From NCBI GenBank assembly GCA_017893485.1, contig CM030360.1:10342597-10406596 (forward strand): a stretch of DNA of 64,000 nucleotides, in the 5' to 3' direction. The position numbers and the translations under genes were made by a program. Origin of the DNA: Hemerocallis citrina. Lineage: Eukaryota; Streptophyta; Magnoliopsida; Asparagales; Asphodelaceae. This document shows, in pieces, positions 33,956-44,018 of this stretch. The notes under the pieces were generated by a model. That model saw only the letters and a program-made list of their open reading frames with translations. It was not told the DNA's origin and made no database searches. Within the stretch, counting starts at the first letter, position 1. Every line of letters begins with the position of its first letter.

Positions 33956-35688
33956 CCCCCCCATTTACTGTGTAAACCTAACTCACCCCGCCGCTACCCA
34001 TTTCTTCTTCGTCTGCTCTTTTTGCGAGCACGCCAACCCAATCCCTACCTCCGATCCCCACCATCACCTCCGATCTCCCTCACCATCGCCTTTATCCACA
34101 TCACCACCACAGCATTCAACCACCATCGTCGTCCCCTATTCCATTCGCCATTACCCAAACTTCGAACCCAACTCTGCCATTTTCCCGAGCCCTCGACAAC
34201 CACCCCATCGCCTCGCCATCCCCTCACCCTCCATCGCCTCATCTCCCCCTCCTCCTCCTCGACCTCCGTCCACTGCCAACACCCCAAACCCACTCCCCCA
34301 AACTCCTCCCCTGTTCAAACCAGAGAGACAGAGTCGCCGCGCGTGACGAGATCCTCCTCAGACGTCGCCACCTCGTCACCGCCGTGCTACCCTACCGTCT
34401 CATCGTCACCGTCGAAGCCATCGCCGGCGCTGCATCCCTCTCTCTTTCGCTCGTTGTTTCATCGAAGAAGATAGCGAAGAAGAAGAAGAACAGCGGATTA
34501 GGCGGGATTTGATCTCGACTGTAGGATCGCACCAAGATCCGTGCCCTCTGATCGCCGTTCCCTGTTTCACCCACAGCAAATCCGGAGTTGGTGTTCCGTG
34601 TTTGGGCTTAGATCCGCTGCGGAGGAGCTCACCCATTGGTTGCGCTTGCTGTTTGGTGTGTTGGCACAGCTGATCCCGATTGGCCGTTTGCTGTTTTGGC
34701 CGATCCGGTGTGGGGGAAAACTCGATCTACGGTTGATTCTCGCGTGTGCTTCACACGTGCTTTTGGGAGACTTCGCCCGGGATTTTTTGATCCAATTTCC
34801 TTCAACAATCGGATCTACCATCGTCAATTAAGGCTAGTATCCCTTGTACGATTTTAATTGTTCTAGTACAAGCATCCCTTGAAAAATACTACAAATAGTT
34901 AGAATTGTGACTCCTCCTTGACTATCGTTGTTGATCAATATCAATCCTCCAAAATTTTATAATTCTAAGAGTCACAAAAATTTCATTGTATTAAATTATA
35001 ATTACTTGGACTCTTTTACCCCTTGAACACATGAACACATGAGATTAAGGAACCCTAAATTTGTAGACACATGGTATATTTTGTATTTGATGAACTTGCA
35101 ACCATTTGACTTGGAAAATAATTATTACTTGCTGTTTGGACCACCAATATCATGTATTTATATCACACAATAACTTAGACGCCTAATAACAAATTTCCAT
35201 GAAATCTATACTAGTAAGTTATTCCCACATGTTGCTGTCCTGAATCTTCTTTTGCTGTTTAGACCCATTTAAAATTAGAATCTGAAATCGAGACCTGAAT
35301 AGAAAATGTAGCCCTGGATGCCTAGATATCGTTAGACTCCAAAATTTTTGAATTCGGAGTTACGGTCTAGGAGTTATTACAGTTTTACTGCAGCTGTGTT
35401 GGTAGGCACAGATTCGTAAAACTGCTGCACACCTTTACTTTGCGAATTAGTTTAGCTATGTAAACAGCAAGCGTTGGACATGAAATTTCATATGTAGTTG
35501 CTGGATACCCTATAGGACATCCCCAATTTTTTTTAGGATTAATTTACAACATTTCACACATTTGCATGCTTGCTTGATAAAAATTAATAAATGTAATAAG
35601 CCGGGGTTAAGGGAAAGACCATAGTAGTGGACAATATAGGTAAGTGTACCCGGAAGGTGGCCCGTATTTTCCACTTGATACATGTCTC

Positions 35689-35800
35689 ATGAACTAGTAT
35701 ATTATTATTTGATTCATGAACTAGTATATTATAAATCGATTCATGGACTAGTATATTATTATTCAATTTATGAACTAGTATATGTATGATTCATGACTTG
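35689..35800 (+). repeat. 27-bp tandem repeat in the LARD LTR, four copies
   Basis: CATGAACTAGTATATTATTA recurs with GATTCATGGACTAG variants every 27-28 bp. The second LTR has the same set at 41472-41583. A looser zone of ACTTGATAC/ACATGA motifs follows to about 36230. Confidence 0.85.
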
Positions 35801-36866
35801 TCTTGCTATGACTCGACACATGAACTAGTTATATGATTACCCAATTCATGAGCATGACTTGCTTGAAACTTGATACTTGATCCTGAGTACACCGCCCTAT
35901 AAACTCCATTACTAGGCCTAAACGAAATTGTTTTGACTGTAGCTACCATGTAGTAAAAGTATGGATGCATGAAGTGCTACCTAGATAGTAATAACTACAA
36001 GACTTGAACATGAAACTTGAACATGACACCTGTTACTTGATACTTGATGATATGATACATGAAACATGATACATGAGACTTGAAACCTGAAATTTGAACT
36101 TGATACATTGTTACCTGACACTTGACAACTTGTTACTTGAGACTTGACACTTGAAATAAAATTTTGATACTAGACTTGACAACTTGACACCCGACACTTA
36201 CTAGATACTTGTCACTTGAGGTTAGATACCCCTACATGTACACTTGTCACTTGCTTCACCATTAGTGTTTGTTTACCCAATCTAGTCTCTTGAGTTTTCC
36301 TTCCTACTAGTTAGTTCTTGAATCTCTATTACTTGTTGTAAACCCTATTATATTCTTGATTCCAATTCTTGTTTCCCATTACTTGTACTCGTTTTTACTA
36401 TTTGTGACCTTAGCTTGCACTAAGGGCATTCTCTCTTGTTTTTCCCTGTTTTTCCTTTTTATATTTATTAAGCAGACTTTGGAGACGAGCTACCCGCTGG
36501 AATTGGTGAGCAAAGATTCTAGCCTTCAAGTGGAGGAAGGACTTGATTAGAATACTTATTTCTTGAATTATTTGTTCTTCTTAGATTACTATTTCTTGCT
36601 ACTTAAGAACTTGTAACGGGCTGATGTTCCCGAGTTTTAACTTGATCCAGACTTGAAACTTTGGATGTTATTATTATATTTTCAATTGTTTCTGTTGCTA
36701 ATAAATTATTCATGCATGCTTGGTTATATATATCTCTCTTGTTATATTCTTGTTGTGATGCTGAGTCGATCCTACAACTTATGGATGATATTAGAATCAT
36801 CCGCCGGGCTTCGTCACGTGCTCGTATTCCGTAATTTTGGGAAGCAGGGCGTGACAGGGTTTTTAG

Positions 36867-36878
36867 TGGTATCAGAGC
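36867..36878 (+). promoter_or_regulatory. Primer-binding site of the LARD element (initiator tRNA-Met)
   Basis: TGGTATCAGAGC is complementary to the 12 terminal bases of plant initiator tRNA-Met. It starts 10 bases after the 5' LTR end. Confidence 0.88.
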
Positions 36879-38039
36879 TCAGGTTTGGCTAATGTGTTAG
36901 TTTGACTAATACATTAGACATGCTTGACTCAGTCAGGATTAACTCAACATTAAACAGGCCATGCAACCACATGAATGATTTAATAATCAACTTGATCTGG
37001 ACACAAGTCTTATCCCATCCATTTGATTTCCTTCATATTCAATTCTTTGATCCATTACTTCCTTCCATATCTTGCAGTCATCCTGATCTATTGATTCCTT
37101 ATTGGGTACAAGTTTATTCCTTTCGTACCCGTATTCTTTTGATTCCGGTGCAACCAATCTCTGATTTTCTGCTTGCCTCGTTGATCCCTTCTTATTTCAA
37201 CTCAGGTGTCATTCATTGCTTTTCGTGCCTTGTATTCATCTTTATTTGTTGACTCATTTTGAGTATCATTTTGGTTATTCCTTCTCTGCTATATTCTCTT
37301 CAATTCCGATTTTGCCCTCGTCCTTCTTCCTTCGTATTCAATTCCTTAATTTTCTTTTGTCCCTTCTAGTCATCATTCTCTTTAATTCTTTATTGGGTGT
37401 AGCTTCATTTTTCTCCTACTTATTTTTCTCATTATAATTATTTTTTCCGAATACTTTCTATATTTCGATTATTAACTGTTATATTTATTTTCGATCTTCT
37501 ATAAAAATGTTTCTCAACAAAGATTTTATTATTTCGAACAATGATGTATTTTAACTTCACTTTTCATTTTTTGATCGACTACAAATTTCTACTGGATTAT
37601 TTTGATAAGACAAATACTTATTTTGATATATAATGCTATTATTACTACTATTATTATTATTGCTATTACTTTCATTATCAGTACTAGTATTATTATCGTT
37701 GTTACTATTATTGATATTCTTATTGTTGTTTTCATTATTTTATTATTATTATTAATATTAAATTACTTCCACAAAATGTTGGGCTCAAACTATATCTTGT
37801 CTTGCATTATTACTCTTACTGGTGTTGTTGATATTTTAGTATTATTGTTAATATTATTATTATTGTTATCATTCTTTTTGCGATGACTGTTATTATTACT
37901 GTTATGATCACTGTTATTATCATAGTTATTGTTATGGTTATTAGTATCGATATTTTGTTATTATTATTGTTATTGGTATTATTATTTTTATCGTTACTAT
38001 TATTATTATTATTAACTTGTTTTGAGCCTGAGCATGCTC

Positions 38040-38245
38040 AATTTTATATACATTTTACCACTTCGGTGCAACCTAATGTCGAGATGGCAAATATGCAACT
38101 CGATGTCAATGAAGGCAAATTGCAACTGGATATCGGGGAGGCACAATGTACAACCGAATATCTAGACGGCAACCTGCAACCTGATGTCGTGAAGGCAAAC
38201 ATGCAACTTGATGTTAAGGAGGCAAGATTTACTACCTATTACTAA
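38040..38245 (+). repeat. Degenerate minisatellite island in the LARD interior
   Basis: GCAACCTAATGTC, GCAACTCGATGTCAATGAAG, GCAACTGGATATCGGGGAGG, GCAACCTGATGTCGTGAAGG and GCAACTTGATGTTAAGGAGG recur at 27-54-bp spacings with GGCAAA links. In one frame they encode a recurring Gln-Leu/Pro-Asp-Val unit. It may be a relic of a repeat-bearing coding sequence. Confidence 0.65.
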
Positions 38246-38974
38246 TTGATATTTCAAGACTCGTTAATTATATAATGAAACTGATGGTAAAGGAATATTT
38301 TCGTTATTATTGGTATTATTATTATCATTGTCGTTTCAATTGACGTTATTATTATTGTTTTCATCACCTTTATTACTATTAATATTTTTATTATTATTAC
38401 TGTTACTTTATTGATATTATTGTTATTATTGCTATTATCATATTATTTATTATCATTATTGATATTATTTTTTTATGCTATCATCATTATTATTATTGCA
38501 TTATTTTCATGAGTGTGTTGAATTCTATTATGCCATGTATGTGTTATCGTTATTATTAGTATTGTTGATATTTTTATTATGTTCTTATTACCTGTATGAT
38601 TATGATGATTTTGATTTCTGTTATTATTATTGTTATTATTATTATTTTGTTACTATTATTACTAATTTTATTATTATCATTGTTATATTTATTTTTATTA
38701 TTATCATTATTATTCTGTTACTATTGATGTTATTATTATTGATATTTGTTGTGTTATTATTTCTGTTAAAAGCCATTAGTTTTGATATGTATTCTATCTT
38801 TTAATTATGACGAAGATTGAAGCTCAAGCCTTATATCTATTTTGCATTATTGCCTATCTCTATTTGGAGCCCATACTCTCTTTGATCTTGGTGTCTCATT
38901 CTTTTCTTCCTGCTCAGATCGTCGATTGGTGTCACGTGGTCTACAACGACATGTCTGGAGCTTGGAATGTCACC

Positions 38975-39029
38975 ATCATAGTGGCGCAGCGGAAGCGTGG
39001 TGGGCCCATAACCCACAGGTCCCGGGATC
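38975..39029 (+). pseudogene. Truncated initiator tRNA-Met-like sequence in the LARD
   Basis: From ATCATAGTGGCGCAGCGG through GGGCCCATAACCCACAGG to GGGATC, 55 bases match the 5' three quarters of plant initiator tRNA-Met as I recall it, with two differences: T for G at tRNA position 5 and G for A at position 50. D-arm, A box, and the whole anticodon stem-loop with CAT (39007-39009) are present. The match stops in the T-arm, so the B box and acceptor 3' strand are missing and no tRNA can form. This is the same tRNA that the element's primer-binding site recognises. Confidence 0.82.
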
Positions 39030-39356
39030 CCCTTGTTGCGACTAGTCCTTTGTATTGTTGTTTCCCTCTATGTTCCTTGTATTCATCCCCATCCGTTGAT
39101 TCACTAAATGGTTTGATTCTTCCCGGTCCTTTCTCTCTTTGGTTCTAGTTCTACCTACTCCTTATCTTACTTTATTAGCTGGTGTTGTTCTTTCCTTTTG
39201 ATACCGTTCATTCTCTTTAATGCATTCCATTTGACATCATTGTTATCCACCCCCTTCTCATTCTGGTGTTACCACCAAGTTGACTTTTCTTTGGATCCCT
39301 TGTTTGTTACCCTCCCCTAACTTGCTTTTACCCTGTCCTATGTACCGCCTAAGCAA

Positions 39357-39395
39357 ATTTCGAGGACGAAATTTTTGTGTAAGGTGGGTAGGATT
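39357..39395 (+). promoter_or_regulatory. Ty3/gypsy-type 3' signature and polypurine tract of the LARD
   Basis: TTTCGAGGACGAAATTTTTG is followed by TAAGGTGGGTAGGATT immediately before the 3' LTR (39396). The purine tract is short and interrupted by T. Confidence 0.7.
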
Positions 39396-42300
39396 TGTAA
39401 CTCCTGTTTTTCCGTATTTGTATTTTTATACTGTATTTTGTTCAATTGCGCTCTTTCATCTATTTGAGATCCTGCATTTTGTTTTAGATTGAATAAAACC
39501 ATTAAATTGTTTTCGACTCAATTTTTGGTCCTTTTATCGAGTTCATTTGTATGCTCGTTGTGTCATTATTCATGAAGAAATGGCTATTTCTCCTCATTTA
39601 TCTCTTTATTCCCCATTTATTGCATTTTTGACCAATTCTCCAGTTGGTTCCTATTCAAAGCGGATACCTTAATACCCAAAACCCGAAACCCACACTATAT
39701 AAACCCTACCTCCTAACCCTAATCCTAAACCCCTCCCCCCCCCCCATTTACTGTGTAAACCTAACTCACCCCGCCGCTACCCATTTCTTCTTCGTCCGCT
39801 CTTTTTGCGAGCACGCCAAACCAATCCCTACCTCCGATCCCCACCATCACCTCCGATCTCCCTCACCATCGCCTTTATCCACATCACCACCACAGCATTC
39901 AACCACCATCGTCGTCCCCTATTCCATTCACCATTACCCAAACTTCGAACCCAACTCTGCCATTTCCCCGAGCCCTCGACAACCACCCCATCGCCTCGCC
40001 ATCCCCTCACCCTCCATCACCTCATCTCCCCCTCCTCCTCCTTGACCTCCATCCACTGCCAACACCCCAAACCCACTGCCCCAAACTCCTCCCCTATTCG
40101 AACCAGAGAGACAGAGTCGCCGCGGTGACGAGATCCTCCTCAGACGTCACCACCTCGTCACCGCCGTGCTACCCTACCGTCGCGTCGTCACCGTCGAAGC
40201 CATTGCCGGCGCTGCATCCCCTCTCTCTCTCGCTCGTTGTTTCATCGAAGAAGAAAGCGAAGAAGAAGAAGAACAGCGGATTAGGAGGGATTTGATCTAG
40301 ACCGTAGGATCGCGCCAAGATCCGTGCCCTCTGATCGCCGTTCCCTATTTCACCCACAGCAAATCCAGAGTCGGTGTTCCGTGTTTGGGCTTAGATCCGC
40401 TGCGTAGGAGCTCACCCATTGGCTGCGCTCGCTGTTTGGTGTGTTGGCGCAGCTGATCCCGATTGGCCGTTTGCTGTTTTGGCCGATCCGGTGTGGGGGA
40501 AAACTCGATCTACGGTTGATTCTTGCGCGTGCTTCACACGTGCTTTTGGGAGAGTTCGCCCGGGATTTTTCGATCCAATTTTCTTCAACAATCGGATCTA
40601 CCATCGTCAATTAAGGCAAGTATCCCTTGTACGATTTTAATTGTTTTAGTACAAGTATCCCTTGAAAAATACTACAAATAGTTAGAATTGAGACTCCTCC
40701 TTGACTATCGTTGTTGATCAATATCAATCCTCCAAAATTTTATAATTCTAAGAGTCACAAAAATTTCATTGTATTAAATTATAATTACTTGGACTCTTTT
40801 ACCCCTTGAACACATGAACACATGAGATTAAAGAGCCCTAAATTTGTAGACACATGATATATTTTGTATTTGATGAACTTGCAACCATTTGACTTGAAAA
40901 ATAATTATTACTTGCTGTTTGGACCACCAATATCATGTATTTATATCACACAATAACTTAGACGCCTAATAACAAATTTCCATGAAATCTATACTAGTAA
41001 GTTATTCCCACATGTTGCTGTCCTGAATCTTCTTTTGCTGTTTAGACCCATTTAAAATTAGAATCTGAAATCGAGACCTGAATAGAAAATGTAGCCCTGG
41101 ATGCCTAGATATCGTTAGACTCCAAAATTTTTGAATTCGGAGTTACGGTCTAGGAGTTATTACAGTTTTACTGCAGCTGTGTTGGTAGGCACAGATTCGT
41201 AAAACTGCTGCACACCTTTACTTTGCGAATTAGTTTAGCTATGTAAACAGCAAGCGTTGGACATGAAATTTCATATGTAGTTGCTGGATACCCTATAGGA
41301 CATCCCCAATTTTTTTTAGGATTAATTTACAACATTTCACACATTTGCATGCTTGCTTGATAAAAATTAATAAATGTAATAAGCCGGGGTTAAGGGAAAG
41401 ACCATAGTAGTGGACAATATAGGTAAGTGTACCCGGAAGGTGGCCCGTATTTTCCACTTGATACATGTCTCATGAACTAGTATATTATTATTTGATTCAT
41501 GAACTAGTATATTATAAATCGATTCATGGACTAGTATATTATTATTCAATTTATGAACTAGTATATGTATGATTCATGACTTGTCTTGCTATGACTCGAC
41601 ACATGAACTAGTTATATGATTACCCAATTCATGAGCATGACTTGCTTGAAACTTGATACTTGATCCTGAGTACACCGCCCTATAAACTCCATTACTAGGC
41701 CTAAACGAAATTGTTTTGACTGTAGCTACCATGTAGTAAAAGTATGGATGCATGAAGTGCTACCTAGATAGTAATAACTACAAGACTTGAACATGAAACT
41801 TGAACATGACACCTGTTACTTGATACTTGATGATATGATACATGAAACATGATACATGAGACTTGAAACCTGAAATTTGAACTTGATACATTGTTACCTG
41901 ATACTTGACAACTTGTTACTTGAGACTTGACACTTGAAATAAAATTTTGATACTAGACTTGACAACTTGACACCCGACACTTACTAGATACTTGTCACTT
42001 GAGGTTAGATACCCCTACATGTACACTTGTCACTTGCTTCACCATTAGTGTTTGTTTACCCAATCTAGTCTCTTGAGTTGTCCTTCCTACTAGTTAGTTC
42101 TTGAATCTCTATTACTTGTTGTAAACCCTATTATATTTTTGATTCCAATTCTTGTTTCCCATTACTTATACTCGTTTTTACTATTTGTGACCCTAGCTTG
42201 CACTAAGGGCATTCTTTCTTGTTTTTCCCTGTTTTTCCTTTTTATATTTATTAAGCAGACTTTTGAGACGAGCTACCCGCTGGAATTGGTGTGCAAAGAT

Positions 42301-42639
42301 TCTAGCCTTCAAGTGGAGGAAGGACTTGATTAGAATACTTATTTCTTGAATTATTTGTTCTTCTTAGATTACTATTTCTTGCTACTTAAGAACTTGTAAC
42401 GGGCTGATGTTCCCGAGTTTTAACTTGATCCAGACTTGAAACTTTGGATGTTATTATTATATTTTCAATTGTTTCTGTTGCTAATAAATTATTCATGCAT
42501 GCTTGGTTATATATATCTCTCTTGTTATATTCTTGTCGTGATGTTGAGTCGATCCTACAGCTTATGGATGATGTTAGAATCATCCGCTGGGCTTCGTCAC
42601 GTGCTCGTATTCCGTATTTTTGGGAAGCGGGGCGTGACA
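39396..42639 (+). repeat. 3' LTR of the LARD element
   Basis: Almost identical to 33609-36856 over its whole length. Differences are single bases and small indels, for example a shorter C run near 39737 and scattered transitions in the GC-rich block. Confidence 0.95.
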
Positions 42640-44018
42640 AAAACAGTAGCCAACGAATTTCAAATTCATTTTAGAAATATATCTTTATTTCTTTTCAAAT
42701 AGTTTTTCTTTCCATTTTACATATCAATTTGCATTTTCCTCAAAACTTGAATTAAGAATTATATTCATAAAAACCAGTTTATGCACTAATTATAATTTTG
42801 TAATAAAAACCAAACATGCCTCTTAATTGTCCATGAGGATATCAAAACTCTTTTATGCAAAAATTTATAATCTTGACATAACATGGCAATATGCATAGGT
42901 TAACACATTACATGGCAACAATTTAATTTGTTTTTCTTTCTTTCTTCTTTCTAATCATCATGGCATCAAGGCATATATTGAATATAACATTACTTCTACA
43001 AATTTTCATACAAATTATATTTTTGACATGGACAAATTTGCAAGCATATTAGTATGATTCATGACATTAATTCTTTTGTTAATATTCTTCTTTCTAATTA
43101 TCATGGTGGCAATTAGTTACTTAATTACAACAAGATTACTTTCATTCATGGCATACTACATTAGCATGGATTATGTTTACATACATCACATCTATTTCAA
43201 TCTATACTAATCTTTTATAAATTTTAGCATGCATTATCTACATTTAGAAAGAAAGAGATCACCCACCTCTTATGAAGAATAAACAACCAAGATGAAGAGG
43301 CAACTTCTAGCTCCAACAAACACTCCTAGTCATTCTCCTCCTAGCAAGAGCTCTCCAATGCACAAGAATATTCTCTTTCTCTCTTTCTTTTTTCTCTCTC
43401 TATTTTTGTTTATTTTAAGTGTGAAATGAGAAGAAAAGAACTAGGGTATTTATAGGACAAGGCGAGGGTTCAAATTGCAAATTTCTCCACCTAATAATTT
43501 GCTCAACTTAATTCTCCATCTCTTCATTACCTTAACTCTCATAACTTCCAACTCTTCAATACTCCACCTCTTCAAAAACCTAACCCCCACCTCTTCATGT
43601 ACAAACCGACCATCTTTACCTCCAAAGTGCGCGTGCATGTGTTGTGCACTAGTGCACACACATACACAATATTTAATACAATTCCTATAGTTCCAAAATG
43701 TGTATTAAAAGTTGTTACATGTCATGTGTGAGTCCATGCATAACTTAAAATAGGATTTAATTAATGGGCTTATCTCATGGGCTTTCTTTTTAATCAATTT
43801 AATTAGTTAGTCTAGTGAACTTGCCTTTTAATTAATCTAATGTGCTAGAATCTGTCTTTAGGTCCATGAGTTTAATAAAAGGATAAAATAGAAAGACTGT
43901 GCATGCTAAAATAGTAAATGAGAGTAAGAAAATAGAGATGGAAAATTAGCACTTGCATCATACATGCAGAAATTGAAAAATGCATTTTTTAATTAAACTA
44001 AAAATATGGGATGTTACA

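Larger units (their letters stand above)
33609..36856 (+). repeat. 5' LTR of the LARD element
   Basis: It contains a TATATAAA box (about 33911), a pyrimidine-rich GC-rich block of about 900 bp, then an AT-rich part with short tandem repeats and many ACTTGA-type motifs, ending GGGCGTGACA. It pairs with 39396-42639. Confidence 0.95.
36857..39395 (+). other. Non-coding interior of the LARD element
   Basis: After the primer-binding site comes a CT-rich stretch to 37440, then about 1.2 kb dominated by ATT/GTT/ATC-type trinucleotides (37600-38800). That part opens frames of Ile, Val and Leu runs with no domain. An island at 38040-38245 differs in composition and is internally repetitive. An initiator-tRNA-like segment is at 38975. 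No Gag, protease, integrase, reverse transcriptase or RNase H motif is visible on either strand. Confidence 0.85.
33609..42639 (+). mobile_element. LARD-type non-autonomous LTR retrotransposon, 9.0 kb
   Basis: Direct LTRs of 3248 bp (33609-36856) and 3244 bp (39396-42639) start TGTAACTCCTG and end GGCGTGACA. They are flanked by AAAAC (33604-33608, 42640-42644). A primer-binding site for initiator tRNA-Met lies at 36867. The 2.5-kb interior has no gag or pol motif, so replication proteins must come in trans. The 3' end of the interior has TTCGAGGACGAAATTTTTG before a short purine tract, a phrase typical of Ty3/gypsy chromovirus 3' ends. The LTRs are nearly identical, so insertion was recent. 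Element class (LARD) is inferred from length and lack of coding. Confidence 0.92.
31642..44018 (-). mobile_element. Long solo LTR inserted in the LINE, itself split by a LARD
   Basis: The segment begins TGTAACACCCCG (plus strand), ends GATGTTACA, and is flanked by AGAGG (31637-31641, 44019-44023), a perfect 5-bp duplication. Excluding the nested element (33609-42644) it is about 3.3 kb and has no coding motif. Several blocks are reverse complements of the solo LTR at 14982-18508, which fixes the orientation as minus. On the minus strand CCTATAAATACC (about 43447-43458) is a likely TATA box. Confidence 0.88.

Noticed and set aside
33857..34474. 205-codon Pro/Ser-rich frame in the LARD LTR
   Set aside because: The equivalent stretch in the 3' LTR (39644 onward) is split by frame changes, so it is not conserved even between two nearly identical LTRs. 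Composition reflects a CT-rich leader.
37602..38804. Hydrophobic Ile/Val/Leu-rich frames that resemble membrane proteins
   Set aside because: They arise from ATT/GTT trinucleotide-rich DNA.
38975..39029. A functional initiator tRNA-Met gene
   Set aside because: The T-arm, B box and 3' acceptor strand are missing and the acceptor stem cannot pair, so only a truncated tRNA-like sequence is supported.
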